From Apolygus lucorum (Eukaryota > Arthropoda > Insecta > Hemiptera > Miridae), in NCBI GenBank assembly GCA_009739505.2, contig CM019179.2, positions 8,643,062 through 8,707,061 of the forward strand: 64,000 nt of DNA, written 5' to 3'. A program made the position numbers and the translations under genes. How positions within the stretch are numbered: position 1 is the stretch's first letter; each line of letters starts with the position of its first letter. Shown here piece after piece: positions 1 through 11,719 of this stretch. Under the pieces are notes generated by a model that was not told the DNA's origin, did no database searches, and saw nothing but the letters and a program-made list of their open reading frames with translations.

Positions 1-487
1 ATCCCTCCCTTGCGTCTCGCATCTTGTAAAAAACGACCTGGCTTTCCGGCGTTTTTGTTCAATATAATCAGTTTTTCAAAAAATAGTAAAGACCCCCGTA
101 GCTACGATCCAAATTGAATCCTACGAGCTTCGCCACGACGTCTGCATTTCTCGCTCTCGTAAGTACTGGGCCCGGGAAAACGACCGCATCATCGGTGAGT
201 CTCCGTTTCATCTTCAGTTTTCAAATTTGGATCGTGCTGATTTCATTTTACAGTCCATTTTGCTCAAACTATCCTTTGGTACATCCAAACGAAGCAGCGC
301 TTCAGATAGAAGTTTGTCTCCCCATCTGAAAAACTTGTTCAGCACAAGTACCTACTACTTGTACCGAACAGGTATAGATGAACAATTTGTAACTGTTCAA
401 TATTATACCCCTATGGCTGTATAGCTCATGCTAATGCCAATAAAAGAATAAAATAAAATAAAATAAAAAAAAATTAAAAAAAAAGTA
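1..487 (+). mobile_element. Probable 3' tail of a non-LTR retrotransposon
   Basis: The segment ends in an AATAAA signal followed by a tandem run of (AATAA)n-type repeats and A-rich sequence at about 441-487, the usual 3' signature of a LINE or LINE-mobilised transcript. No reverse transcriptase or other conserved coding remains upstream; the short ORFs at 114-424 show no recognisable domain. The 5' end lies outside the window, so family assignment is impossible. This could also be the 3' end of a host transcript. Confidence 0.4.
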
Positions 488-870
488 CAGAAAGAATACA
501 CAAGAACTTAAATTTTCCATTACCAACCCCTCTAGGTACCCTGAACATTTGACGACTAGATGACGATGGCAGGAACCATCCAGAGTAGGGATGTCCGATA
601 CTTCAACAGTATCGATATAATATCGTATCGATACATCTAGAAAGTATCAAAAAGTATCGATACGATACTTCCAAAGAGTATCAATATTTTGAAGTACATT
701 TTGATACTTTTACAAAAAAGTGTGAAAATGCCTTTTATGTTTCTCTTTATGAGTGTGACATCTCTCCTTCGCGAGGATAATAATTAATATAGAATGAACA
801 GAACAATGAATCACTCATTTTTGGGTTTAGGCGCTTGTTTTCGTATTGCATTCTTGGTTGGGTTACCTAA

Positions 871-878
871 CATTTTGG
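871..878. repeat. Target-site duplication, left copy (inner MITE)
   Basis: CATTTTGG immediately left of the TIR is repeated exactly at 1771-1778. Eight bases is the hAT length. Confidence 0.9.
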
Positions 879-1770
879 TAGGGATGGCAACGATATATCG
901 ATATATTCCATATATCGATTACGTTTGATATATCGATATATTTATATCGATATAGAGAACCGATAATATCGATCAATATCGATATATTGACCGATATATC
1001 GCGACTTGTTTTCAACAAGTAAAAATTAAATATTGAAATGAATGGATGAGAAGGGACGCCTGTACCTGTAATAACAGCATTGCTGTTATAAAATTACTTG
1101 CTGTTACAGCAAGTAATTTTATTCCAAATTTTGTAGGTACCTACGTGATTGTTGACTTCAGCTCAGACATGATCGTGTACATGGTTTGCACCTACAGTGG
1201 CTCTCAAGGCTTGACTTGAGCCAAATTGATGGAGGCTCGTCTAGATTAAAACTACCTAGGTACTATACGAAGTGAAGCAGGTTTTCACAACAATTATTTT
1301 CATTTTTGAAGGATCATGATTGTCTACAGTACACCCCTGCCAATTTAAAAATTAATTCAACATTGCAATGATATTTTCGCACTTTTTTTCGTTTTTAAAC
1401 CATGAATTTCGATAATTCATATTCAGTAACTTTTGAAAGTAGGTTAATACTTATTTCACCCGGTTTTTCCAAATAGATCTTCCGATATGACGAATGTATC
1501 GATATATTTCTTCCAAAATTATGTTACAAACGTTTCAATTCACCTACCTCCTTACTTCTTCAATTTCTTCCAAGAACATCTTCCGATATGTCGATAAATG
1601 TCTTCGTAAATTAATTTTGTTTTTAATATTTTTAAAACGTTTTAATTCACCTACCTACTTCAACACGTTTTTCAAAGACAATCTTCCGATATATCGAAAT
1701 ATTGATATCTCATTGACGACATATCATTTGATCTGTATATCGATATATTTCATTCGATATGCCATCCCTA
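879..1770. mobile_element. Inner hAT-like MITE nested in the outer one
   Basis: TIR TAGGGATGGCA is at 879-889 with its inverse at 1760-1770. A perfect 8-bp target duplication CATTTTGG lies at 871-878 and 1771-1778. Subterminal DNA is rich in ATATCGATAT-type palindromes (890-1010, 1690-1755). The interior holds two perfect hairpins (1067-1120) and three tandem units of about 102 bp marked by ATCTTCCGATAT near 1476, 1577 and 1680. No long ORF is present. The TIR shares TAGGGATG with the outer element, so the two are related families that may use the same transposase. Confidence 0.88.
1468..1700. repeat. Three tandem units of ~102 bp inside the inner MITE
   Basis: The core ATCTTCCGATAT recurs near 1476, 1577 and 1680. 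Shared intervening sequence includes 'aattcacctacct' and a T-rich stretch. The units are diverged, and the third runs into the right subterminal region. Confidence 0.6.
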
Positions 1771-2310
1771 CATTTTGGTGGTCCTTCCTAGATGATGGAG
1801 GACAGCAGGTTGTCATAGAGAGCTGGAGGTGGAGGTACATCATCTTGTTTAGTTGTTGAAGTGGATGGTCTCCCAACAATCTACGTAGAGGTAGAGGATA
1901 GTCAAGTAGGTACCTTGATGTCGTAGGTGTAGAAACTGATAAAAATTTCAACACCTACGACATGAAGGTACCTACTAAAATTCGAGACTTTCATCTAATG
2001 TGCGAGACAAAAATAGATAGCATTTTATCTAATGTGATAGGTAAAAAAGTATCGCCTCCGGTACTGGAAAAAAGTATCGATACTACGATATACATCAGGG
2101 AAAAAAAGTATCGATACTTTGGGGACATCCCTAATCCAGATTCCCAACCACACAATCCCTGAAATTTTCATCGAATTTGAATGGTAACAGTGGAAGCTGT
2201 GCTTGTTATTCTGATTTCATGTGTACGCATGCGCAAAGGCTGCTATCGATCAATGCATGCTATCGGTTAATGCAATTTATAGGGGACCGTCTACACTCTA
2301 ACCAGCATCA

Positions 2311-2563
2311 CAATCAAGAAAACCTGGAAATGCCCTACTTTTTGGACAACGAAGATGAACTCCGGCGACTCTAGCGAAAAAAACCACTGGACTTAGTACT
2401 GATTAAGAGCAATTATAACTCAGTGTTGAAGTTACTGTTATGAGAAGGGGCTGAGTTTTACTGTAAACGGGCTCTGAAGGAGTGTGCAAATGACATGTAA
2501 TATTGCTAGATGGATTGTATTCAATATTCGGTTGCAATAATAAATCACGTTGAAAAAAAAAAA
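2311..2563 (+). pseudogene. Poly(A)-tailed retrocopy of the 3' end of an mRNA
   Basis: The segment ends with AATAAA (about 2539) and a run of about 11 A (2553-2563). It is flanked by near-identical direct repeats at 2295-2310 and 2564-2579 (14 of 16 bases match), as expected of LINE-mediated retroposition. The first 64 bases read openly and end at a TAG (2372-2374), with the last residues EDELRRL. The piece may therefore be the final codons plus 3' UTR of a host gene, 5'-truncated on insertion. The parent gene is not recognised, and a SINE is possible. Confidence 0.65.
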
Positions 2564-2579
2564 ACTCTAACCAACATAA

Positions 2580-5500
2580 TCGGACCGTAATTTCAAGTAG
2601 TTTCGCCTGTAGTTATTGAAACCAAGCTGTGAAAATAAGGGAACATAATCAACATACCTCTGGATTTTCATAAACTACTGATTGGTCAACCGAGGAGGTG
2701 GAGAGGGGGGGGGGGGTAGACTAAAATTCAAGTGCTGGGAATTGTAGACAATGGATTTTCAAATTCTTTTGAAATTCGGGGCTCTCATGGCTTGAAATGT
2801 TAAGCTACGTACTTCAATATACTAACTGAATGATATTGGGTGAAACTGTTTTGTGCACCGCCCTGCTAACCGAGAAAGTCGTACCTATCTTGACTTCACC
2901 CAACTTTCGGGAAAACATTCCTAATAGGTTTCGTGGCGAAATAAGTCTTTCGCGGGATTATTTTTCCTCCTTTTACCACAAGTAAAGGGTTTTCTTGAAG
3001 GAAATTAGTAGCCGAATCGATTTATGGAGTTTAAATTAAACATTTTCGAGTAGGGTAAATGTCAAAAAACGATGATACGAGTTTACGATCTCGTAAACCC
3101 GGAGATATACGACTATTCTGTTCTGAATACGCAACCGTGAGACTAAGGAATGCTAAGCACATTTCCTAAAATTTCATTCCTGAAACTTTATAACTATCTT
3201 TAAATCAAGAAACCATTTCACCTTAATCATTTTGTCATCATTCTTGGCTCAAAGTCAATCGTATTCCATATTTGTGTTCAGAGTGTAAGAAAGACAGCTG
3301 AATCAACAAAATAAACGTTTATTCAAGTGAAGTATTAACGTAAAGTCACCACTAAATTCCGAGTTTTCAGAGGCAAAAAGTCGTATCAAGCGATTCAGAA
3401 CGCAAGAAGTCGTATCGTCGAAATCCTAAGGCCGATTCCAGTATCAGTGTCAAGATACGAGTTTTCTTCTTCTGAATCGCTCTGATACGACTAGTGTTCT
3501 TAGCAAAATCAAGTTAACACGCCTTAACGCGAAAATCGGGAGGCTTGTTTGGGGCATTTCTAATATAGATACGACTCTAAAACTCCGAAAACCGATAGAA
3601 ATCGACCCCCAAAACCCCCGGGTACCAATAACTCAATTTGGTCAAATTTTCACGTTACGACTTTCTGGCTTAGCTTATTGCAGTAATAGGAAGGTAATTA
3701 TTAAAAATGTATGTTTTAAAGCTTACAGGTTGGAATTGAACGTTCAAGTCATCATCCTCTGGAATGCGAGCAAATGTTGCACACGAGTGTGATACCTACG
3801 TGAGGAGGAGGGGGAGGGGGGGGGGGTACCTACGACTTTCAAGGTTTATGAGTGAGTCAATCATTTTCTAATACGAGATGTCCTCATGTATTTAACGGTT
3901 TAAGAGTCTACATCCTACTCAATAATATATGAGGTACAGATCTGATCTTCATAATGAAATTAGGTGAGTCATCTTGCGTTGGTGAGATGCAAATGAAACA
4001 ATTCAAGTCACAGCTCCCTGAAGGCGGGTTACAAGAAGTTATGATCATGCAATTAATGTACAGAGAGCTTTACAACCAATTACTCGTTCAATTCGAGAGT
4101 ACTTTCATATATGGAAGTCACAACGTTATATAGATGATTTATGTACACTCAGGCCACGAGGAACAAGATGGGTGTGATGCCGGATGGTAGTGAAAATCAA
4201 AGGATGATTCTCTCATGCGAATGAGCACTAACCCAGTCCGGAATGGGTTTCAGTCTGTACTATTGATGCATAGTTGAATGAGGCGTTCAGAACCCCCTCT
4301 CACCAGAACAAGTCCACATGTTTGATTTACCTCCACAATTTAATCGTACTCGAAAGTGATTTAGAAAGCGCTAACTTAACAGATTCGCATTCATGCCCTC
4401 GATTGGAGAAATTAATTCTTACTTGAAACAATTTAATCCACCGAACTCAGAATGATTTTGCAAGACAACTGGATTTATAGGTAAGTAGATAACCTGGTAA
4501 GGAGAGACAAGAGTGTGAGGTTATTATCGTAGTTTTCACATACAAAAAAGGCGATTTCCAGGAAGAAATATTTCTTATTGGAACAAAGTTTGAATCCATC
4601 TAAATAATGCTTCCGTTCATTTTAATAATAACTGAATTACCAAATGTAGAAAAATTGAAAAATAGTTTAAAGAAGTGTGGTGATAAGTACAGGAACATGT
4701 ATTTGTAAACCACAAGACGTAATTTCTTGTCCAATTTATTACGTTAATAGTCGAATTCTTCAATATCTCACTCCAGCACATATCGCACCTCATAATAGTT
4801 GTGTGAAAGTCCGAAAAATCGGCTTTTGACATTTTTAAAAAGGCAGATCTTGACGCGCTCTACAAAAACACAATCTTAGTATTAATAGCCAACACTTGAG
4901 AGCAGTAGTTGCGGTGGAGCAAGGGGGAGGAGGTGCCCAGCAGTAGAAGCGAGAAGAGTCTTCTGAGAGCACACTGAAAGGCTCAACCGCGCTTCCAGTA
5001 CCTTTTGGAACTAATCAGCTGATTGCGTATCGTATTTATATGCCTTCGTGGCAGTAATAAAGATCTCAAGTTGACCAAAAACTATTTACAAGTTCCTAAG
5101 AGCAAAAATGGGAAAAACAAGTTTTCGGCTGCGGGGACGTTCTAGCTAGTTTTTGAGAGTCTGGAAGAATGTTTCTATGTGGGGTCCAATTGACCAGTGT
5201 TACATCTGTACTATGGAAATATGTACGGGTGACGCCCTAGGACTAACTGAGAACTAAAAGAGCGATTTTTTGGTTCATTTTCTCTCCTCTCGGAACAAAA
5301 TATCGGTCAGGTATGAAGGATTTGAACAAGAAACTTCGTGAATACAAAACTTCCACTTTTTTGCTTCGCGAAATAGTAGCAGGATAGTACCTACTGCTCT
5401 TGACGCTTGACGAGAGTGTTCGCTAGAAAGAGCAGAAAAAGTGATAAAATATCAATACACACACAGCACTATTACAAGCAACTGCTTCTTCAATCGCTCA

Positions 5501-5689
5501 ACTCTAGGAATATTCTCTAACGTTGCCTTTAAACCTATTCTGAGATGGTCTCTAACCAACTACCTAGAATATTATAGGGTCAATTCGATACCGAGCTCAT
5601 TTCTTCCAGATTCATTAAAAAGCAACGAGATGCAAGCGTGAGCGGGAAGCATAATCTCCGAAAATTATAAATGTTGACTCTGATTTAGA
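2580..5689. other. No gene recognised; one inverted repeat and homopolymers
   Basis: The stretch contains a G run (about 2705-2717), a second G-rich run (about 3808-3828) and an imperfect inverted repeat at 3378-3492. TACGAG/CTCGTA strings cluster between 3070 and 3560. ORFs are short and without recognisable domains. Nothing else is supported. Confidence 0.5.
3378..3492. repeat. Imperfect inverted repeat with AGTCGTATC ends
   Basis: The left arm (about 3378-3417) and right arm (about 3455-3492) are reverse complements over roughly 38 bases with a few mismatches, sharing AGTCGTATC and GCGATTCAGAA. They are separated by about 37 bases, so the RNA or DNA strand could fold back. Confidence 0.6.
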
Positions 5690-6969
5690 TTAGAAATTAC
5701 CATTTATTGGTTTATTATTTTCAATAACAAGCAATCGAGCAAGAAAAAAGTTAACCCCCTCTCAAAATTGTTTTATTGTTTGCCCGTAATAAGTAGCGCT
5801 ATCGCGGGGCCAGTCAACGGCCAAAACTAACCCGAAATCACATCTCTTCTACGTTAAGAATCAGTTTTTCGTTTAATTAGAATAAGTATCATGAAATTGA
5901 CTTTTGTAGTTGAAGAATAACTTGAAGAGTTTCATTGACAATGATACTTTTTCTTTACAATACAAATCATTGTACCTACCAAGACTTTCTACCAACGTTA
6001 CAATGACAATTTTTTTTTGCTAATTGTTCTTCGATTTTATTTTAGTTCCATTTTTAAAATCAAATGAACGGGTTTTCCGTTGAGTGGCCCACGATAGCAC
6101 AACTTATTCCAGGTTAACTATAAACCTAAAAAATGGTAATTGCTAAAGAAAAAAATTAAAATTTTTGAATTTGATTTTGAAAATTTAATGCCTTGACTTT
6201 GATTTTCATGGAGAACATCGCCGAAAATTACATCGAAATCGCACAGTAGCTTCGTATTGCTTTTGCCATCTACAAGGACTTTCAGACAGACAGACCGACT
6301 GTCAGATGGACAGACACGGTACCAAAATCGTTCAAGAATAGCCAAAACGTAAGATACGAGTGGAAATTTAATTTAGTGTACTTCTTAATGGAATCCTTGA
6401 AAAGTGAAGGCAATAATACTTGGTGGACTCTCTAGCGGAATATGCCTGAAGAAGCACGTTTTTTTTTCGCATAAAACTCAATTTTTTCATGGAAACTTTC
6501 CTCCTAGACCTTAAAACTGACATACCGTTGGAAAGGTGCGATCTTGGGGTAGTTTTTCCCGTTGAGTGCACCACGATAGCGGTATTTTTTACGGGGGAAT
6601 CGTTAGCCTGAAAAATGTCGATTTTCGAAAAAAAAATATAAATGTTGACTCTGATATAAATGTTGACTCTGATATAAATGTTGACTCTTTTACTTTTACA
6701 AATAGCTTTAAGAAACTGGCTTTCCCACTAAATGGATAGAAAATTTAACGCTCTGTCCAACGATGTACTCAGATTTGAAGTAGCATGAGAAATAAGGGAG
6801 TTATGACCATTTTAGTGCTGCAAGGTCGAAAATACGAATAAAAACTTTAAAGTGGAAAAAAAAGAATTTTGAGTGGGTTACGAAAAAATTGCTAAGAGAC
6901 ATTTTTTGTTGCAAATTAGTTGTAGAATCGATCCTTGAAGTTTGGTCCTTCCAAATGGTAGACACCCTG
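5690..6969 (-). mobile_element. Foldback family P, truncated copy (centre plus one arm)
   Basis: The right end GACACCCTG (6961-6969) and about 850 bases inside it match the right arm of the complete copy at 15043-16741. The part at 5690-5820 matches that copy's central spacer in reverse. The second arm is missing. About 300 bp of non-matching DNA lie between centre and arm. A TA follows the end at 6970-6971. A local amplification of an 18-bp unit (ATAAATGTTGACTCTGAT, three times) lies at about 6639-6690. No ORF with a known domain is present. Confidence 0.7.
6639..6690. repeat. 18-bp minisatellite, three units
   Basis: ATAAATGTTGACTCTGAT is repeated about three times head to tail within the truncated family P copy. 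The complete copy has one unit at the equivalent place. Confidence 0.8.
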
Positions 6970-8101
6970 TATATTACGTGCACTATATATTACGTGTTTT
7001 TTTAAAAGAAAAATTCTGTTTATTTATTGAAAAAGTAATAGGTAGGTGCATATCTTGTGTGTATTTTATTTCATCATTTTAATTTTCAAATTACACCTAC
7101 AACAATGGACATATCCAAGATCTATTGTTTTTCCCTCTAAGGGAGAAATTTTCTTCGTGTACTTTCGAGAGCCAACTTACTTTGTTGTTATTATTGGTAA
7201 AGAGGCTGGCTAGATACATGAGAAACAAGTGAACGCAAGCCAGTTTTAAAAAATCAATTTAATACGCAATTTTTTGAATTTAAAATTCCAAAAGCATTGC
7301 CCTGAAAGTTTTGATTTTTGACTAGTCTCAGTCCTATTCTTGAGGTGTGCGACATGGAAGAGAGCGGAGAGTTCTGCATTACAAGGGAAATAAATAAATT
7401 TCTATATAAAAAGAAAAGAAGGAAATGTTTAGATTTCAAACGATACTTGAGAAATCTTGTACCCGGAGGAAAACTGATGTCCGCTACAGGAAGGACAAAT
7501 TTCCCGTTGGACGAAGAAATCGGAAGGAGAATCCTTCGGTTCTTTCGTCAGGGGCGTTAAACCGTGTCAGAGTTCGACACAAAGAAGAGAAAAAAGGTAG
7601 GTAGCAAGTTTTTCGATAAAAGACAACAAAAGAGAAGGGGGGGGGGGGGGTAGTCGAGCGCAACAATGACGGCGCACCGTTCCAAGCCCCATTGTGGGAG
7701 CCGTGAGATCTGACGGTCGAACTGATTTTGAAGTTTAAAAGGCTTGTGAAATATTTCCAAGAGTGTACAAAGGGAAGCTGAAACTCCAGGAATGATGGAC
7801 CTGGAGAATTCTTGCCATTTCTCCTCTGAGGATCCCGAAGTGGAATGCAGTGGGAGAGCCGAGGACGAGTGTTTCTCTAGTTTCAAGTCAGTCAGTAGCA
7901 CAATGAGAGATGGATCCACATTTTACTGAATCATATTGTATCCGAAGTGAGAGAAGTAATGTTTAACCCATTCACTCTCAACAATCAAGAGTGACTTCTA
8001 CAGAAGTCCAGATGGAATAGGTAGGAAGGTATCTTTCATTTTCTTTTTGGTCTTTTCTTTCATTTTTTCAGGAAGCTTTTCTTTCATTTGGTCTGGTTTC
8101 G
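6970..8101. other. No gene recognised
   Basis: The interval has a G run at about 7639-7650 and several short overlapping ORFs on both strands (for example + 7318-7560, - 7557-7919) without recognisable motifs. The part after about 7750 may be an upstream, diverged part of the LINE that becomes recognisable at 8102, but I see no endonuclease motif. Confidence 0.4.
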
Positions 8102-8986
8102 GTGGAGAAGGTCTATGCCACAATTTGTTCATTAAAAAATAGTGGGTCATCCGATTATTTTGGTATCAATGCATTTATGATGAAGGCAGCAGCCGACTTT
8201 ATAATTGAACCACTATCCTTCCTGATTAACTGGTGCTTGTCAAGCGGTGAATTCCCTAAGTGTCTGAAGTTTTCAGCTATTACTCCTATTCCTAAGAAGG
8301 GCAAGTGTAAAAATCGTCCAGTGTCGAAACTGCCAATGATTGCAAAGGTAATTGAAAAAATAGTTCTTGAGATGGTAACGATGTACTTGGAAGAAAAGAA
8401 AATACTTAACGAAAGGCAATTCGGTTTCAGAGTGGGAAGGAACACAAGTTCAGCGGCCTGCTCAGTGGTATTGGAGGCTTTTGATGCGCTGGAACTCAAG
8501 ATGTCGACCACTTTAGAGCTCTATGACTTGTCGAAAGCATTTGATTTGGTACCCTTCTCCCTGATGACTGAGAAATTAGCATACTACGGTTTTGATCCCG
8601 TTGCTGTCTCTTTTTTTCGTAGCTACTTGGCGGGATGGAACCAGATAGTGGTTTACAATGGAAAGCACTCTACTCAGGAACCCATTCGCTGTGGAATTAA
8701 ACAGGGATCCGGACTCGGCCCTTGTTTATTCATAATATATATAAATGATCTGATTTCCTGGTCTCAGGAGTCTTGCAATACTAGTCTCACATTATTTGCT
8801 GATGATATTACAGCCGTGGTGAGTGGTACGTCGGTGGAGGAGATGAGAAGGAAGGTTGGATCGGTGTCATTGGTGGTCAGAGATTGGTGCCAAGGGAACG
8901 CTCTCCTCCTCAATGAAGACAAGACACAGAGTCTAAATTTCAACCTGAATGGACGCCTTCATAACTCTGTAAATATGCTCGGTGTG
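8102..8986 (+). CDS. LINE (non-LTR) reverse transcriptase, partial
   Basis: The 295 readable codons form a reverse transcriptase of the Jockey/CR1 type, which copies element RNA at a nicked target. Motifs in order: KKG near residue 66, NERQFGFR (103-110), the first catalytic Asp in YDLSKAFD (141-148), RSYL (173-176), KQGSGLGPCLF (200-210), and the catalytic box FADD (232-235). There is no stop before the N run at 8987. The listed start is a GTG used only as the frame boundary; the real protein would extend upstream, where no endonuclease is visible. It is 5'-truncated or diverged, and 3'-truncated by the gap. Family level is uncertain. Confidence 0.88.
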
Positions 8987-9086
8987 NNNNNNNNNNNNNN
9001 NNNNNNNNNNNNNNNNNNNNNNNNNNNNNNNNNNNNNNNNNNNNNNNNNNNNNNNNNNNNNNNNNNNNNNNNNNNNNNNNNNNNNN
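8987..9086. other. Assembly gap, 100 N
   Basis: Exactly 100 N, the usual placeholder for unknown gap size. It interrupts the LINE reverse transcriptase. Confidence 0.99.
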
Positions 9087-10125
9087 ATTAAAAATAACCA
9101 TTAACAGTTTTTCCGACCCATGCGTACACCCCATAAGAAAAGTGGTGCGGACGGGAGGAAATGTTTTTGCATCAAGTTTTGAGGGAGATTAGAATTATTT
9201 TGCTCGATTCTAAAAGTTTATTATTGAAAATAATACACCAAAATTACAGTTATTTGGGAGACAAAACTCCGAGAGCTTATACTTTTATTGGTTTTTCCAT
9301 CGTGTCGATCGATACTAATAGAAATTAATGTTATCACTCAAACTGAACTGAGAATAAATAGCGATAAATTTCTTGTTTTGTGGGTGTTGTGTTCTGCGTG
9401 TTGTCAAGTGAGGGTGATGGTCCTCTCGATGCGCTGAATTGTTCCTAGCCTGAATCCTACTCTACAGAGAGATTGATTCCTAAAAGCCTAGGGCTTCAGC
9501 ACTCCATGTGCGGCGCCGCGTGGCCGACCTTAAGGACGAGTGCGTATAGAATCTATCTGTCAACCTCGGCCTCTGACAGACTCACCAGCGGGAGGCGGAA
9601 CATTTACCTAGTGAGTCCTACTGTTCTGGAGAGGTCCCTAAGGGGAGCTAGAGGTTCGGCGCCTTTATGGGGCAAACCGTTTCCTCGGAAGAACTGGGCT
9701 GTAGGTAAGACAAGAAATTATAAGTCGGATAGACGAGGTAGGAATGCATGTAGGAAGACCCCTCAGTGTGGCTTATATACTCAAGTTAGTATGGCGAGGG
9801 GCGAGTGGAAAAAAGGTGACGTCAAGTGACGTGTTCTTTCCCTTCCTCTCCTCACCCATGTTGGTGATGACTCATGCCTGCTTGGGGTTTTCCTACGCAT
9901 CACTTTATTGGAGAACTACTGGCTAGAAATCTATGACATTACATTGGGTTTCATATATATAGTTTTGGCCAATGACAAAACTGTTCTTGCTGATACAAAA
10001 CATCTCTTTTTGGTTATGACCTGTAAAGGTACTTGTTGAAAATTAGTTTGTGTGGGGAAGATCCCTAAGAAGTTTTCATTAACAATGAGTGAAGGTTGTG
10101 TGTTCATCAGTGCTACTCTGGAAGC
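9087..10125. other. No gene recognised; fragment of the shared foldback module
   Basis: A copy of the recurring module 'GCTCGATTC...TTTATTATTGAAAATAATA..ACC' lies at about 9207-9242, shared with families P and B. An ORF at 9473-9829 (+, 118 codons) shows no known domain and is moderately Arg-rich. Nothing continues the reverse transcriptase after the gap. Confidence 0.4.
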
Positions 10126-10130
10126 TTAAA

Positions 10131-10712
10131 TGAGGAATTTCACCGAATTCTGTTTGCATTTTTCCTGCATAGTTAACAGTGTGGGATAGATGAAAATCGT
10201 GTTGATTTCAAAAATAAGTCTCCTGTCATTTTTGGGAGACAATCAAAATTTATGATTTCAAAAAATAACCGGGAAAGCGGACCTCTTCAACGTGAAGCGG
10301 AACGCTCACTGATTGGCTGTTCAGATCGCCATCTCCTCCCAGTGTTGCCCGTTGGTATGACAAAATCGTGTTATCTAAGAGGAAAGTTATCAAACAAATA
10401 AGGGGAAACCTAAATTTCCCCATCTTGCTTTTTCTATTTTTTTCTTCAGTTTTTCGATTTCGAACTTTACAGGTTTTGTGAAATGTTGCATCTGAGGACT
10501 ATAGATTTCTCGATCTCAGCGCTTCAAGCGGCCATAAATGAACTATTCCAGGATGACGTCATCCTCCCGGTTTTTTAAACGTTCATATTTTCTACACTGT
10601 TTTGTTTATTCGTAAATTAGGAAGTACGGGCTGAAAGTTTGGGGGTTTTTCGAGGTGCTAAATCCGTATTTGGGGTAAAAAATAGGAAATTCCGACATGG
10701 TGAAATTCCTCA
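10131..10712. mobile_element. Family C MITE, complete copy (582 bp)
   Basis: TIR TGAGGAATTTCACC is at 10131-10144 with its inverse at 10699-10712. TTAAA flanks both sides (10126-10130 and 10713-10717), giving a TTAAA or TTAA-type target duplication that would fit a piggyBac-like mobiliser (inference). There is no coding capacity. Two shorter relatives lie at 53604 and 55867, so it is a dispersed family. Internal CGGACCTCTTCAACGTGAAGCGG has a partial dyad. Confidence 0.85.
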
Positions 10713-10717
10713 TTAAA

Positions 10718-11719
10718 CTATTGTGTGGTTGAACACAGGAGTGAACTGGGGGAGGGAAGAACGCAGACACAAAAGTTATCAAAAAAAATCATTTTACTTA
10801 CTCTTTTTTACTATACGATTCTACCTATTAGTAGTTTATCAAGCGTTATTAGTCTTCTTCTTCTCTTACTTAGTTTCTATATTATACTTCGTGTGGTCAC
10901 AGGGGCCCCTACAACTCATCCTGATGATTTTTGATACTATTTGGTGAGATACTTCTTTTACACTTCGCCAGTGCACAGCAGTGTGAATTCAGTAAGTTTT
11001 TGCGTCGGTTTGTGGGAGGAAACCCCGAGGTGGTGACGTGCTCAGCCTCCCTCGATTTTCGCGGTATTTTTTGATAGAGGCTTCACTTGTTTGGGCATTT
11101 CGATGGTAATTTTTTTCCCTTGGGTATTCCTGGTGTTAAACGTTATTCTGGGGCCCTATTATAGGATTTGACTTGAAATTCCAGAATCTAAAATTGAGGC
11201 AAATTCCCCATTATTCACTTCAAACACAGGCATAAACATACTTCAAACATATTCCCTTCACAACAAAGGCAGCAGCAATATCAGATGATTCATTGCTTTT
11301 GGAAAAGCGCGTGAATTATATCAGGTACCTACTAGATCACATTGTTGATGAATAATTTATTTTATTAGACTATTGGGTTTACTGAATGCATTCCTAACGG
11401 AAATATTGTTTTTAAGATCTCTTTCATGATACTCAATCACAGAGTAACGGAGACAAGTTAACAGAGAAGAAAGCCAACGTTAAAATGGTGTGCAAGCATT
11501 TTTGAGGCTGCCTCAGTTGCGCCATCTACTTTCAGCTAGGATTGAGGAACTACTACGGAAGTGGTGGGGGGAGAGGACACACTCTTCATACCGCTTCTTT
11601 TCAAATCCTTACAAATGACCAGAAATTGATAACTTTTCGTTTCATCATCATTTATATTTGCAAAAATTACTTAGAAAATCCAATCGAGGTGAAAGGTAAT
11701 TTCCAAGTTGCCCTTATAA
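10718..11719. other. No gene recognised
   Basis: Two overlapping + strand ORFs at 10723-10947 look like hydrophobic shadow translations of T-rich DNA and have no family motif. No repeat matching the families in this window was noticed. Confidence 0.4.

Larger units (their letters stand above)
586..2133. mobile_element. Outer hAT-like MITE, split by an inner MITE
   Basis: It is bounded by an 11-bp terminal inverted repeat TAGGGATGTCC at 586-596 and its reverse complement at 2123-2133. Flanking 8-mers are ATCCAGAG (578-585) and ATCCAGAT (2134-2141), a 7/8 match of the length typical of hAT transposition. Both subterminal regions are packed with the palindrome GTATCGATAC and variants (about 600-700 and 2045-2120). 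No transposase is visible. Without the inner insertion the element is about 650 bp. The superfamily is inferred from duplication length and TIR only. Confidence 0.82.

Noticed and set aside
8940..9134. ORFs running through the N runs (also at 37762-38019 and 58828-59040)
   Set aside because: Their length comes from unknown bases translated as X.
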